From positions 248,001-312,000 of the forward strand of contig JAJFLC010000012.1 in the NCBI GenBank assembly GCA_021772895.1: DNA of 64,000 nt, read 5' to 3'. Both the position numbers and the translations under genes were made by a program. This stretch comes from Mariprofundaceae bacterium. Its GTDB lineage: Bacteria; Pseudomonadota; Zetaproteobacteria; Mariprofundales; Mariprofundaceae. This document shows positions 1-9,841 of the stretch, one piece after another; the first letter of the stretch is position 1, and the number at the start of each line of letters is the position of its first letter. A model generated the notes under the pieces. The model saw nothing but the letters and a program-made list of their open reading frames with translations, was not told the origin of the DNA and did not search any database.

Positions 1-171
1 GTAGGTGGAACGGAAGAGCGCCCTGTAGTGAAACATGGTGAACTGGCGATTGCCAAGGTGATGACGTTGACGCTCTCCTGTGATCATCGTGTCGTCGATG
101 GTGCTGTAGCAGCTGAATATGCGGCGGCTTTGAAGAAACATTTTGAAACACCAGCAAGCATGTTGATTTAA
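1..171 (+). CDS. aceF: Dihydrolipoamide acetyltransferase (PDH E2), C-terminal fragment
   Basis: The window opens inside this gene; 56 residues up to the stop are visible. They contain the DHRVVDG motif, which carries the catalytic histidine of the 2-oxoacid dehydrogenase E2 catalytic domain, followed by the usual short C-terminal helix. The E2 core transfers the acetyl group from lipoamide to CoA. The lipoyl-E3 gene follows after 44 bases in the same direction, which fits a pyruvate dehydrogenase operon. E2 of the 2-oxoglutarate or branched-chain complex cannot be excluded from this fragment alone. Confidence 0.85.
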   Translation, partial: VGGTEERPVVKHGELAIAKVMTLTLSCDHRVVDGAVAAEYAAALKKHFETPASMLI

Positions 172-215
172 TCGCGATACTGCCTTTACTGTGAAATAAA
201 ACTGAGGTTTACCGA

Positions 216-2042
216 ATGCCGATTGACTTATTTATGACCCAGCTATCTCCAACCATGACTGAGGGCAAAATTGCTCGCTGGTTAAAAAAAGAAGGGGATG
301 AACTTGTTTCTGGCGAAGTGCTTGCTGAAATAGAAACGGATAAAGCGACCATGGAAATGGAAGTGATCGACGAAGGCGTGTTGCACAAAATTCTTTCGCC
401 GGAAGGTTCCATTGTACCTGTTGGTATGCCGATTGCTGTGATTGCTGAAGAGGATGAACAGGTGCCTGCTGATTATGAGCCGGAAGGTTTAGTCATGACT
501 GCGGCGGAAGTGGCAAATGATGCATCGGCTGAAGAAGCTGTTGCATTGGCAGCAGAATCTGCGCCATCCGCACAGCCTGCTCCGATGATCACACATGCAG
601 ATGATGATGAACATGCACTGAACCTGAAACCAGCAGGAATCTTTAATGCAGACGGTGAATATGATGTGGTTGTCATTGGTGCAGGTCCGGGTGGTTATGT
701 CGCCGCGATTCGTGCCGCACAACTGGGTTTCAAGGTCGCATGCATTGAATCCACGCATTTGGGCGGTATTTGTCTGAACTGGGGCTGCATTCCAACCAAG
801 GCACTGTTAAGAACTGCCGAACTGGTCAACGTGATTAAACATCATGGTAAAGAGCTGGGCTTGGGTGTGGAAGAGGCTAATCCTGATTTGGTTCAGGCTG
901 TGACGCGTTCACGTGGTATTTCCGAGAAATTGAATAAAGGCATCGGTTTCCTGTTTAAGAAAAACAAGATTGAGCATATTGAAGGTTACGCAAAATTTGA
1001 GGCGGGTAACAAGCTGATTGTTGAGGGCAAAGACGGGTCCCGTGAAGTCACCGCCAAACATGTCATTGTCGCTACGGGTGCCAAGGCGCGCGCTTTTCCG
1101 GGCATGGAAGTGGATGAAAAAGTCGTGATTACTTACAAACAGGCACTTGTGCCAACCAAGCTGCCTGAAAACCTTGTGGTGATTGGTAGTGGCGCGATTG
1201 GTATGGAGTTTGCCTATTTTTATAATGCCATGGGTTCAAAAGTCACCGTGATTGAGGCTGCAGATCAGATTTTACCATTGGAAGATCATGAAATTTCTAA
1301 GGTGGTTGAGCGTAGCTTCAAAAAACAGGGCATTAAGGTCATCACCGGCGCTATGGTTTCTTCCGCTAAAAATGTGGATGGCAAAGCTATTGTGGAATAT
1401 GAAGCCAAAGGCAAGGCACAAAGTATCGAAGGAGATATTTGCCTTGTTGCTGTGGGGGTGCTTGGCAATACTGATCATATTGGTGCCGAGAATACTTCGA
1501 TGAAAGTAGAGCGTAATCAGATTGAGGTGGATGATTATTATCGCACCGATCATGCCGGTGTTTATGCGCTTGGTGATGTTGTCGGTGCACCGGCATTGGC
1601 GCATGTGGCAAGTCATGAGGGTATTGTTTGTGTTGAAGCGATTGCTGGCATGAACCCACATGCTGTGGATTATGGAAATGTACCGGGTTGCACCTATTGC
1701 CAACCGCAAGTGGGCTCATGTGGTTTGACAGAAAAGGCTGCGAAAGAAGCAGGTCATAATATCAAGGTCGGCCGCATGTCTTATGCGCCAAATGGCAAGG
1801 CTATGGGACTGGCTGAGACGGAAGGTATGGTGAAAACCATTTTTGATGTTGAGACCGGGGAACTTCTAGGTGCACATATCGTCGGTGCTGAAGCGACCGA
1901 GTTGATTGTGTCACTGGGTTTGGCTCGTACCCTGGAGACCACAGAAGAGGATCTGGCACATCATATGTTTCCACATCCAACACTTTCCGAGATGATTCAC
2001 GAATCAGTGCTTGATGCGGATGGAAAGGCGATTCATATCTGA
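216..2042 (+). CDS. lpdA: Dihydrolipoamide dehydrogenase with N-terminal lipoyl domain (E3)
   Basis: 608 residues. Residues 1-80 form a biotinyl/lipoyl domain with the lipoylated lysine K43 in ETDKATME. An Ala/Pro/Glu-rich linker (about 85-140) leads to a flavin disulfide oxidoreductase: FAD-binding GAGPGGY near residue 155, redox disulfide C186-LNWG-C191, an NAD-binding GSGAIGMEF segment, and the C-terminal HPHPTLSE containing the catalytic histidine of the E3 dimer. It reoxidises dihydrolipoamide using NAD+. A lipoyl domain fused to E3 is a known variant (for example in some proteobacteria and Gram-positives). It follows the E2 gene closely, so it probably serves the pyruvate dehydrogenase complex. 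Confidence 0.95.
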   Translation: MPIDLFMTQLSPTMTEGKIARWLKKEGDELVSGEVLAEIETDKATMEMEVIDEGVLHKILSPEGSIVPVGMPIAVIAEEDEQVPADYEPEGLVMTAAEVANDASAEEAVALAAESAPSAQPAPMITHADDDEHALNLKPAGIFNADGEYDVVVIGAGPGGYVAAIRAAQLGFKVACIESTHLGGICLNWGCIPTKALLRTAELVNVIKHHGKELGLGVEEANPDLVQAVTRSRGISEKLNKGIGFLFKKNKIEHIEGYAKFEAGNKLIVEGKDGSREVTAKHVIVATGAKARAFPGMEVDEKVVITYKQALVPTKLPENLVVIGSGAIGMEFAYFYNAMGSKVTVIEAADQILPLEDHEISKVVERSFKKQGIKVITGAMVSSAKNVDGKAIVEYEAKGKAQSIEGDICLVAVGVLGNTDHIGAENTSMKVERNQIEVDDYYRTDHAGVYALGDVVGAPALAHVASHEGIVCVEAIAGMNPHAVDYGNVPGCTYCQPQVGSCGLTEKAAKEAGHNIKVGRMSYAPNGKAMGLAETEGMVKTIFDVETGELLGAHIVGAEATELIVSLGLARTLETTEEDLAHHMFPHPTLSEMIHESVLDADGKAIHI

Positions 2043-2162
2043 TGAATGAGATAGTCATTTTTGTTTGATGATGTGAACCTTTGTATTGCGAGGTTTGCAC
2101 TATCGGATCAAGGTAAGTTTAATTGGCTTTGATTATCCGCATGGCTTCAAACAGGTGGGAAA

Positions 2163-2339
2163 TTAATATTCGGAAAAATCCTCATCGAAGCCCAACGAAT
2201 CCAGTGGGTCATACGCATACGGGTCTTTTTCAGATGTTTGCACGCCCACCATGAATGCAAGATCTTCTAATGACATATGATGATTTCTCTGACTTAACCA
2301 TTGCAGCATTTCTGCCTGACTTTCCATTCTATTTAACAT
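2163..2339 (-). CDS. Small hypothetical protein
   Basis: A 58-residue acidic protein ending in DEDFSEY with no family I recognise. An upstream in-frame ATG exists at 2360, but GGAGG (complement of 2349-2353) lies nine bases before the ATG at 2339 and inside the longer version, so the shorter start fits better. An inverted repeat lies just upstream. It stands alone, convergent to lpdA. No signal peptide or membrane segment. Existence as a gene is supported mainly by the good ribosome site and the position in otherwise empty DNA. Confidence 0.5.
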   Translation of the reverse strand: MLNRMESQAEMLQWLSQRNHHMSLEDLAFMVGVQTSEKDPYAYDPLDSLGFDEDFSEY

Positions 2340-2361
2340 AACCATGAACCTCCAGTTCATT

Positions 2362-2377
2362 CGGACTTGTAAGTCCG
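2362..2377. promoter_or_regulatory. Inverted repeat upstream of small minus-strand gene
   Basis: CGGACTT-GT-AAGTCCG: perfect 7-base arms around two bases, just before the ribosome site of the small minus-strand gene. It could be an operator or an RNA hairpin in the leader; there is no T-run to suggest a terminator. Confidence 0.35.
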
Positions 2378-2563
2378 TTGTGGAATGAGCGGGATCGTAA
2401 ATGCTGTTTATGGCATAGAGGTGACAGTAACAAGACAGTTTTATGTCAGCAAAACAGATGCGAATTGATTAGAGATTAAAAACCTCACGGCCTGTGAGCC
2501 GAGTCACTGTGAGTAGTATGCTGTTTGGGCAATATTTAAAGTTAAGAAGGCTGGAGGTGTGAT

Positions 2564-2779
2564 ATGAATACCATTCGAGCACAAAAAATTGCTGACGCAT
2601 TTTCTCCCATCAATGCATTTGGTGTTGAGAGCACAGAGCATGGCGTTCGGGTTAACTATCTCGGAAACCACGCTTATTTTGTTCGTGAGGCCTGTTTTTG
2701 GCCCTTTGTTTTTAAACTGGGGCAGGTGAATCATGAAGAGGGGCAAATTGCTGAAATTGAGATGGGATTGTTTGCCTAA
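2564..2779 (+). CDS. Small conserved-looking hypothetical protein
   Basis: 71 residues, soluble, mixed composition, no recognised domain. A strong ribosome site (GGAGGTGTGAT before ATG) supports translation. It is a single-gene unit: 224 bases separate it from the divergent small gene upstream, and a hairpin follows the stop. Function unknown; the length and aromatic/aliphatic pattern suggest a small folded domain. Confidence 0.6.
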   Translation: MNTIRAQKIADAFSPINAFGVESTEHGVRVNYLGNHAYFVREACFWPFVFKLGQVNHEEGQIAEIEMGLFA

Positions 2780-2810
2780 GCGTTTAGCGTATATACATTG
2801 AACGGAAATG

Positions 2811-2839
2811 AGGGAGTTGCCAAAATCTGGCAGCTCCCT
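2811..2839 (+). terminator. Hairpin downstream of small gene
   Basis: AGGGAGTTGCCA and TGGCAGCTCCCT pair over 12 positions (one G-U) around a five-base loop. The following T-run is poor (TATTGATTTAG), so it may be a weak terminator or an mRNA-stabilising hairpin. Confidence 0.45.
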
Positions 2840-2997
2840 TATTGATTTAGTATCTTTTAAACACTGTGGTACTTGCCGTAATCTCTCTTGTTTAAACATT
2901 CGAAGTGAGGATGAATGCCTGTAAACACCTTCAAGAAACGATTGAATCTTTCCCTCCATTATTAATCTACTATAGTAACGACCGTACGGAGGCTGAC

Positions 2998-3891
2998 ATG
3001 TTTCATGGCACGATGACCGCACTGGTCACCCCTTTTCGAAATGGGAAAATCGATGAAGATGCATTTTGTGCGCATCTGGATCGTCAAATTGATGCAGGCA
3101 TTGATGCTGTTATTCCGGCGGGAACAACAGGCGAAGCGGCTACGCTCTCTTTTGAAGAACATAAACATCTGATCGGCATTACAGTCGAGCACGTGCGGGG
3201 TCGGATTCCAGTCATTGCGGGTACGGGTAGTAATAACACTGCTGAATCCATTGAATTGACCCGGTCTGCCAAAACCCTGGGAGCCGATGCTGCGCTATTG
3301 ATTTCGCCTTATTATAATAAGCCGACGCAGGAAGGTATTTATCAGCATTACAAAGCGGTTGCTGAAGCCGTGCATCTGCCACAAATTATTTATAATGTAC
3401 CGGGCCGGACGAATTCCAATATTCAACCGGAGACAGTTGCACGCTTGGCTGATATTCCAAACATCATCGGAATTAAAGATGCTACGGCTGACTTAGCCCA
3501 ACTTACCCGAACCTTTATGGCCTGTGGCGATAAATTGAATTTCTTTTCAGGTGATGATGCATCCGTGCTTCCATTCATGGCACTGGGCGGTGTGGGTGTG
3601 ATTTCTGTTGTTTCGAACATCGCACCAAAAACCATGCACCAGCTGACGGAAGCGATGCGTAGTGGTAATGATGATATTGCGCGCCGTGCACACTTTGCTT
3701 TGCAGGATTTAACGGATGCTATGTTTGTGCAGTCCAGTCCAATCCCTGTGAAAGCTGCATGCAGCCTGATGGGTTGGATGACTTATGAACTGCGCTTGCC
3801 ACTGACGCCGTTGTCAGATGGAGAGCTGGATGATCTGAGGACTGTAATGCAGGGTTTTAACTCTGATGTTGAAACGCTGGAGTTGGCCTAA
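2998..3891 (+). CDS. dapA: 4-hydroxy-tetrahydrodipicolinate synthase
   Basis: 297 residues, the usual family length. It condenses pyruvate with aspartate semialdehyde in the first committed step of diaminopimelate/lysine synthesis. The TIM-barrel aldolase motifs are present: GTTGEAATLSFEEH near the N-terminus, PYYNKPTQEG, YNVPGRT and the Schiff-base lysine at about residue 160 in IGIKDAT. ATG at 2998 is chosen over an in-frame upstream codon because CGGAGG precedes it by six bases and homologues begin with this segment. The other lysine genes dapC, lysA and dapD lie 13 kb away. The following kinase gene appears to overlap its stop codon. Confidence 0.95.
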   Translation: MFHGTMTALVTPFRNGKIDEDAFCAHLDRQIDAGIDAVIPAGTTGEAATLSFEEHKHLIGITVEHVRGRIPVIAGTGSNNTAESIELTRSAKTLGADAALLISPYYNKPTQEGIYQHYKAVAEAVHLPQIIYNVPGRTNSNIQPETVARLADIPNIIGIKDATADLAQLTRTFMACGDKLNFFSGDDASVLPFMALGGVGVISVVSNIAPKTMHQLTEAMRSGNDDIARRAHFALQDLTDAMFVQSSPIPVKAACSLMGWMTYELRLPLTPLSDGELDDLRTVMQGFNSDVETLELA

Positions 3892-5240
3892 TTCGGATCA
3901 ATCATCCGCTTAGTTTACGTCGCCGCCTGAAATTTCATCTCAGGCGGCTGCTTCATTCAGCCGTTTATTTTGTAGCTTCGCTTTCAGCACTTGCGCTCTT
4001 TTTTATTGCCCTGATTATCTCTGAGGCATTGGTTTATACGATCACTGGCACTGCTGTCTCGCTTTGGTCCATGGTTTTGGCTGCACTTGCTGCGGTTCTT
4101 TTCTTCTCTCCAGTAGTGCACAAGCTTCAACGTATGGTTGATCATCTCTTTTTCAAACGGCATCTCGATACGTTGGCTGCCATCCGGGCTTTGGGGGCGG
4201 GTGATCTGGCTGATTTGCCAGTTGAAAATATTGAAACAGCTTTGTTAGAACGGATCTGTGAAATTTGCCACCGTACATATGCCGCACTCGATGAACGGAT
4301 AGAAGATACGGGCAAACTTTTTACACATCCTGTTGATAGTCCTGTGCCTATGGTGGGGGGAGAAGTATCGGCAGGTTATGAGCTGGCACTTCCGATTGAG
4401 CGACGGGATGGTATTTCGTGGTTACACCTCGGACCAAGAAGTGATGGTTGGGAAACCGATGAGGAAGAGATCAAAAGCCTGACAAGTCTTTCACGTTTTG
4501 CTGCCATGAGCCTTGAACATGCTCGCCTCTCTCATACACAAATTCAGGATGCACGGCTTGATTCGCTCTCCCGCATGGCGGGACAATTGCATTCACATGA
4601 TCTTAAAAATCGTTTGCATGACCTCTCTTTTCTTGCACATCATATTGGTTCCGGGAAATTGGATGCGGAAGACACATCGCGTATGATTGCAGCCATTCGC
4701 AAGGTTGTTGGTCGAATGCAAACGTTGATGCAACGCATGGCTGATCCACAAGCTCCTATTTATCCAACGCTGATACCATGCGATGTATCTGGATTGTTAA
4801 AAAAAAGTATTGCAGACCGCCTTTGGCCAGAAGGCATTCATGTGCATGAAAATTTGCCTGATTTACCTGCGGCGGCGGCGGACAGCGCCATGCTACAGGG
4901 CGTATTTGAAAACCTGTTTGATAATGCCGTTCAGGCTATGCAGAAACAGGGTGACATATTTGTTGAGGCTTTACAGGCCGACGGGATGATCCAGATAAGG
5001 ATACGGGACAATGGACATGGCATTCCCAAGGCATTTTTAAAACAACGTCTCTTTCGTCTGTTTGCGACCAGTAAAGAGAGTGGTCTTGGTATCGGACTTT
5101 ATCTAAGTAAACGTATCATTGAAGCACATCGGGGAACAATTACCGCTGAAAGTGAAGGAGAGGGGAAAGGTTCCACCTTCATTACCGGGCTACCATTATG
5201 GCAGCATCAGGATAACAAGCTTAAGGAAGATGTATTATGA
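3891..5240 (+). CDS. PrsK-like membrane sensor histidine kinase
   Basis: About 449 residues if translation begins at the ATT overlapping the dapA stop; the first conventional codon is a TTG at 4029. The frame between 3891 and 4029 has no stop and encodes an Arg-rich stretch and a transmembrane helix, forming a two-helix N-terminal anchor with the helix after 4029. GGAG lies eight bases before the ATT. Next come a membrane-proximal FFKRH segment, a GAF-like region, and the phosphoacceptor segment HSHDLKNRLHDLSFL. This HDLKN form is characteristic of PrsK, the kinase associated with exosortase/PEP-CTERM systems. A C-terminal HATPase carries DNAVQA, DNGHG and GLGIGLYLS. It overlaps the regulator gene by four bases. 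Confidence 0.8.
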   Translation: MRINHPLSLRRRLKFHLRRLLHSAVYFVASLSALALFFIALIISEALVYTITGTAVSLWSMVLAALAAVLFFSPVVHKLQRMVDHLFFKRHLDTLAAIRALGAGDLADLPVENIETALLERICEICHRTYAALDERIEDTGKLFTHPVDSPVPMVGGEVSAGYELALPIERRDGISWLHLGPRSDGWETDEEEIKSLTSLSRFAAMSLEHARLSHTQIQDARLDSLSRMAGQLHSHDLKNRLHDLSFLAHHIGSGKLDAEDTSRMIAAIRKVVGRMQTLMQRMADPQAPIYPTLIPCDVSGLLKKSIADRLWPEGIHVHENLPDLPAAAADSAMLQGVFENLFDNAVQAMQKQGDIFVEALQADGMIQIRIRDNGHGIPKAFLKQRLFRLFATSKESGLGIGLYLSKRIIEAHRGTITAESEGEGKGSTFITGLPLWQHQDNKLKEDVL

Positions 5241-6655
5241 AAATTCAGCGCACCATATTAGTTGTAGATGATAATGAAATTAACCGCCTTAATTTGAAAC
5301 TTTTATTAAAAGATCAGTATCAGGTGTTTGAGGCGGGTGACCTTGAAAAAGCTGATGAAGTTCTTTCTGCCAACCGTGTGGATCTTGTGGTGCTTGATCT
5401 TGCGCTGCCGCCGGAACCGGACAACCCTGAAATCGGCATGGCCTATCTGATCAAATTGAAAAAAGAGAGCCCTGATACACCCGTGGTTGTGATTACAGGA
5501 CATGATGAGCATGCGCTGGCTGTACGAGCCCGAAAAGATGGTGCGCTCGATTTTTTTGGCAAACCCTTTGATCCGGATGAAGTGCAAGACACCATCAACC
5601 GAGCCATGGAGGTGCGCTGGCAACAGCTTCGCGAACAGGAACTTCAGCGCGCGCTGGACGTACGTATGGGTTCCGAACTTCTTGGTGAATCGGAGCCCAT
5701 ACAGGCGCTAAAAACACTGATAACACAAGTTGCACCCACACGTTCCACTGTTCTTATTCGGGGTGAGACGGGAACCGGAAAAGAATTGATAGCCCGACGT
5801 TTGCATGCAGAAAGCCCACGTGCAGACGAACCTTTTATTGCGATAAATTGTGCGGCGATGAGTGCTGAACATCTTGAATCGGAATTGTTTGGTCATGAAA
5901 AAGGTGCCTTTGCAGGAGCCAGTAAACGGAAACTCGGCTGGTTTGAACGTGCCAGTGGTGGCACATTGTTTTTGGATGAAATTGCAGGCATGCCGCTCTC
6001 TGTGCAGGCAAAATTGTTGCGTGTATTGGAGAGTGGTGAATTTTCCCGATTGGGTGGTGATTCGGTCATTTGCTCGGATGTGCGCCTGCTCTGTTCCACT
6101 CAAGTGGATTTGGAACAACTGGTTTCCAAAAGAGAGTTTCGCGATGATCTCTACTATCGTATTCATGTGGTTGAAATTGAGGCGATACCGCTACGGGCGC
6201 ACATGGAAGATCTGGAGCTTTTGGCTGGCCAAATTCTGATTCAGAAAGGCCTGGCATGTGGCAAACAGGTTGAAGGTTTTGAAGGGCTGGTCATTGAGCA
6301 AATGCAGCGCTATAGCTGGCCGGGCAACGTAAGAGAGCTGGAGAATGTTATTGAACGTTCGGTGGTGCTTTCTCAGGGTACAATGATTGAAAGTTTACCT
6401 TCGTTGGCAGGGCCACATACAATTAACGAATCTGAAGACTTGCTTGAAAGGTGGTTTTCTCAACTTCCTGAAACCGGGATCAAAGGGGAGCAAGCCGTCG
6501 CAAATTTTGAAAAAACGATGTTACTTACGGCGCTGGAGAGGAATGGAAACATCAAGGCCAGAGCAGGTCGCTGGCTTGGTTTTGGTGATCGCGCAAAAGA
6601 TAAAATGAGATATTTATGTGACAAATATGACGTTGATACACAGGAAGAAGCATGA
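5237..6655 (+). CDS. PrsR-like sigma-54-type response regulator
   Basis: 472 residues. Receiver domain (1-125) with D11/D12, phosphoacceptor D54 in VLDLALPPEPD (the LPP-rich loop seen in PrsR) and K109. AAA+ domain (about 147-385) with Walker A GETGTGKE at 176-183, Walker B GGTLFLDEI and arginine fingers in FRDDLYYR. A C-terminal Fis-like helix-turn-helix lies at about 430-460. The sigma-54 contact loop reads GAFAGA (223-228) instead of GAFTGA, losing the threonine that contacts sigma-54, so it may not activate sigma-54 promoters in the standard way. It is co-transcribed with the kinase upstream and a small secreted protein downstream (ATGA overlaps on both sides). Confidence 0.88.
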   Translation: MKIQRTILVVDDNEINRLNLKLLLKDQYQVFEAGDLEKADEVLSANRVDLVVLDLALPPEPDNPEIGMAYLIKLKKESPDTPVVVITGHDEHALAVRARKDGALDFFGKPFDPDEVQDTINRAMEVRWQQLREQELQRALDVRMGSELLGESEPIQALKTLITQVAPTRSTVLIRGETGTGKELIARRLHAESPRADEPFIAINCAAMSAEHLESELFGHEKGAFAGASKRKLGWFERASGGTLFLDEIAGMPLSVQAKLLRVLESGEFSRLGGDSVICSDVRLLCSTQVDLEQLVSKREFRDDLYYRIHVVEIEAIPLRAHMEDLELLAGQILIQKGLACGKQVEGFEGLVIEQMQRYSWPGNVRELENVIERSVVLSQGTMIESLPSLAGPHTINESEDLLERWFSQLPETGIKGEQAVANFEKTMLLTALERNGNIKARAGRWLGFGDRAKDKMRYLCDKYDVDTQEEA

Positions 6656-7035
6656 TCAGGACACTGGCATGTCTGTTTTTGCTAACGATAGGCTCTCCTG
6701 TGCAGGCAGAGGATAATGAATATCTCTATTATCGGGATGTCACCATTCCGGCATTTCAGAATATGCGTGAGTTTTTTAATCTGCCAAATCACCCCGGTCA
6801 TTATCAGGTTACGCTTGTATCCGATTCAGTTGGGCCACTGACTTTTCGTATTATTCGGGCTGAAGAAGATATTGAAATCGAGATTAAACGTCATCGTAGT
6901 TATCACGTTGGTGATCATGAGTTTCATTTTTCATTTGCCAATACGGAAGGAAAATTTGATCTGATTGTGGAGATGGCTAATTCCAATCCTGCGGGCTCTG
7001 CCAAGGTTTCGGTTATTGTCGTGGAGTTACCTTAG
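6652..7035 (+). CDS. Small secreted protein in the PrsKR-like operon
   Basis: 127 residues with a signal peptide (MIRTLACLFLLTIGSPVQA, cleavage after about residue 19). The mature part is rich in beta-forming residues and ends SVIVVELP; no known domain is recognised. It might form a small immunoglobulin- or cupredoxin-like sandwich, but no metal-ligand set is evident. The start overlaps the regulator stop by four bases, so it is translated with the two-component pair and may be a periplasmic accessory of the kinase. Confidence 0.7.
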   Translation: MIRTLACLFLLTIGSPVQAEDNEYLYYRDVTIPAFQNMREFFNLPNHPGHYQVTLVSDSVGPLTFRIIRAEEDIEIEIKRHRSYHVGDHEFHFSFANTEGKFDLIVEMANSNPAGSAKVSVIVVELP

Positions 7036-7048
7036 TCGAAGTATTTAC

Positions 7049-7078
7049 CTTGAAAGCGAATCATTTTGCCCCCATATA
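7049..7078 (+). promoter_or_regulatory. Heat-shock (sigma-32) promoter of clpB
   Basis: CTTGAAA (7049-7055), a 14-base spacer and CCCCATATA (7070-7078) match the sigma-32 consensus (CTTGAAA / CCCCATnTA) at every defined position. It lies 33 bases before the clpB start and just after the stop of the preceding gene. Confidence 0.88.
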
Positions 7079-7110
7079 TAGAACTGAAATCAGTGAATAC
7101 GAGGCACAGT

Positions 7111-9738
7111 ATGGATTTGAACAAGACAACGCAAAAGGTACGTGAAGCTTTACAGTCAGCGCAGGCACTTGCTGCACGCCTTGCTCATCAGGAAGTTGAT
7201 GGCGAACACCTTTTAGCTGAATTGCTTGCTCAGGATGGAGGCCTTGCTTCGCGTTTGCTTGGGCGTGCTGGAGCATCTGTTGATGCCTTCTCTGCTGATA
7301 TTCAACGGGCTTTATCAAAATTACCTACGATCACCGGCGCTTCCAGTGAAGCGGGCAAAGTTTATATCACTCAGCGTCTTAGTCAGCTGATGGTAAAAGC
7401 AGGTGATGAAGCTATATCGATGAAAGATGAATATATTTCAGTTGAACATTTGATGTTGGCCCTGATTGATGAAGGAGATACCACAGCCAGTGGCAAAGCT
7501 TTTAAAAAAGCTGGCATATCGCGTAAAAAGTTCCTGGAAACGCTTGAATCTGTACGTGGACACCAGCGTGTCACCAACGATTCACCGGAAAGTGCTTACG
7601 AAGCACTGGAGAAGTATGGCACCGACCTTGTTGAAATGGCCCGAACAGGGAAGCTTGATCCAGTCATTGGTCGCGATACTGAAATCCGCAGTGTTATTCG
7701 AATTCTCTCCAGAAAAACAAAAAATAACCCTGTATTGATTGGTGAGCCGGGTGTTGGTAAAACGGCCATTGCAGAAGGACTGGCTCAACGCATTCTTAAT
7801 GGTGATGTGCCGGAGGGATTAAAAGAACGCAGTCTGTTTTCCCTTGATATGACAGCACTGATGGCCGGGGCGAAATATCGAGGTGAGTTTGAAGAGCGTC
7901 TGAAAGCAGTGCTTAAAGAGATCAAAGAGTCAGATGGCCGTATTATTCTCTTTATTGATGAGCTGCACACCATTGTCGGTGCAGGTAAAACTGAGGGTTC
8001 ATCGGATGCTGGTAACATGCTTAAACCCATGTTGGCACGTGGTGAATTGCACTGTATTGGGGCGACGACATTGGATGAATATCGTCAGCATATTGAGAAA
8101 GATGCAGCACTGGAACGTCGCTTTCAGCCCATTGTAGTGGATGCCCCTGATGTTGAGGATACCATTTCTATTCTCCGTGGTTTGAAAGAACGATTTGAGG
8201 TACATCATGGCGTCCATATTCAGGATGCTGCCATTGTTGCCGCTGCCACACTCTCTGACCGTTATATATCAGATCGTTTTTTGCCGGATAAAGCCATTGA
8301 CCTGGTGGATGAAGCATGTGCATCGATCCGTACTGAAATTGATTCGATGCCAGCTGAACTGGATGAAATCACACGCAAAACCATGCGATTGGAAATTGAA
8401 GCAACAGCGTTAAAAAAAGAGAAAGACGCCGCCAGTCGCGAACGTTTTGATAGCTTGCAAGAAGAGTTGGCAGATTTAAAGAGTCAACGTGATGCGATGC
8501 GTGCGCAGTGGGACCAGGAGAAGGTTGAAATTGGCAAAGTGCAATCTCTGCGTGAACAGATCGAGCATACACGTCTTGACATCGAAGCGGCCGAACGCGC
8601 TTATGACCTTAACAGGGTTGCTGAGTTGAGGCATGGAACGTTGCCTTCGCTGGAGAAGACATTGGCTGAGCTGGAAGCAAATGCATCAGAGAAAGATGAA
8701 TCCTCCTTATTGCAGGAGGAGGTGACTGAAGAAGAGATTGCTCAAGTCGTTGCACGTTGGACCGGTATTCCGGTGACCCGCCTGATGGAAGGCGAACGTG
8801 AAAAATTACTCCGGCTTGCGGATGTGTTGCATGAACGTGTGATTGGGCAGAATCAAGCTGTGGATAGCGTTGCTGATGCTGTGCTGCGTGCCCGGGCGGG
8901 AATTAAAGATCCAAAACGTCCGATTGGCTCATTTATCTTTCTCGGCCCAACGGGTGTAGGTAAAACCGAACTTGCTAAAACATTGGCCGCAAGTCTGTTT
9001 GATTCTGAAGAGAACCTGGTGCGTATTGATATGTCCGAATATATGGAAAAACATGCTGTTTCACGCCTGTTAGGTGCGCCTCCGGGTTACATTGGTTTTG
9101 AAGAGGGTGGGCAGCTCACTGAAGCGGTTCGCCGTAAGCCTTATTGTGTGCTGCTTTTTGATGAAATAGAAAAAGCGCATTCGGATGTGTTTAATGTGCT
9201 CTTGCAGTTGCTTGATGATGGACGTTTAACGGATAGTCATGGGCGTACCATCAATTTTCAGAATACGGTTGTTATCATGACCAGCAACATAGGCAGTCCA
9301 CACCTGCTGGATGGTGTTAATAAACAGGGTGAAATTACTGAAGAAGTAAAAGCGGTGATTATAGAAGAGTTGCATGCCGAATTTAGACCGGAATTTTTAA
9401 ATCGTGTGGATGATACGGTGCTATTTACCCCCTTATCACTGAATGAGATTGGGAACATTGCAGAATTGCTTTTGGAAACCCTTAAAGAGCGTCTGGCTGG
9501 ACAACAGGTTGCGTTGAACATCACAGATCAAGCCAAACTGTTTCTGGCTCGGGGAGGGTATGATCCTGTTTTTGGTGCACGGCCATTGAAACGTTTTATT
9601 CAGCGGCAGATAGAAACACCTGTTGCTAAGTTGTTGATTGCTGGAGAAGCACGTGCAGGAAGTCAGATCAAAGTGGACGCTGATGAGAAATCATTGCAGG
9701 TGTTTACTGATGAAGGGGAGGAATCGCCCCCAGGGTAG
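7111..9738 (+). CDS. clpB: ATP-dependent disaggregase ClpB
   Basis: 875 residues, typical of the family. ClpB works with DnaK to pull apart protein aggregates in the cytoplasm. Visible parts: paired Clp N repeats (about 1-145); first AAA+ module with GEPGVGKT at 211-218; the long coiled-coil middle domain (about 400-540, rich in Lys/Glu/Arg) that distinguishes ClpB from ClpA/ClpC; second AAA+ module with GPTGVGKT at 612-619; and a C-terminal D2-small domain. The ATG at 7111 begins MDLNK as in homologues and has GAGG seven bases before it; the frame also runs open upstream into the promoter. Expression from the sigma-32 promoter at 7049 is expected. Confidence 0.97.
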   Translation: MDLNKTTQKVREALQSAQALAARLAHQEVDGEHLLAELLAQDGGLASRLLGRAGASVDAFSADIQRALSKLPTITGASSEAGKVYITQRLSQLMVKAGDEAISMKDEYISVEHLMLALIDEGDTTASGKAFKKAGISRKKFLETLESVRGHQRVTNDSPESAYEALEKYGTDLVEMARTGKLDPVIGRDTEIRSVIRILSRKTKNNPVLIGEPGVGKTAIAEGLAQRILNGDVPEGLKERSLFSLDMTALMAGAKYRGEFEERLKAVLKEIKESDGRIILFIDELHTIVGAGKTEGSSDAGNMLKPMLARGELHCIGATTLDEYRQHIEKDAALERRFQPIVVDAPDVEDTISILRGLKERFEVHHGVHIQDAAIVAAATLSDRYISDRFLPDKAIDLVDEACASIRTEIDSMPAELDEITRKTMRLEIEATALKKEKDAASRERFDSLQEELADLKSQRDAMRAQWDQEKVEIGKVQSLREQIEHTRLDIEAAERAYDLNRVAELRHGTLPSLEKTLAELEANASEKDESSLLQEEVTEEEIAQVVARWTGIPVTRLMEGEREKLLRLADVLHERVIGQNQAVDSVADAVLRARAGIKDPKRPIGSFIFLGPTGVGKTELAKTLAASLFDSEENLVRIDMSEYMEKHAVSRLLGAPPGYIGFEEGGQLTEAVRRKPYCVLLFDEIEKAHSDVFNVLLQLLDDGRLTDSHGRTINFQNTVVIMTSNIGSPHLLDGVNKQGEITEEVKAVIIEELHAEFRPEFLNRVDDTVLFTPLSLNEIGNIAELLLETLKERLAGQQVALNITDQAKLFLARGGYDPVFGARPLKRFIQRQIETPVAKLLIAGEARAGSQIKVDADEKSLQVFTDEGEESPPG

Positions 9739-9841
9739 AGATGTTTCCACGTTGGTTAAGATTTCTTAATGGTTATGATTGCACCATAGGCGCACTTCAT
9801 GTAGCAAGTCGCTTCCAATTCACTAGTGGAGGAGTTTTTTA

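Noticed and set aside
2504-3022. Minus-strand frame of 172 codons spanning the small gene and the dapA start
   Set aside because: It lies opposite two better-supported genes with ribosome sites, has no recognisable domain and is rich in Cys/His/Ser typical of antisense frames.
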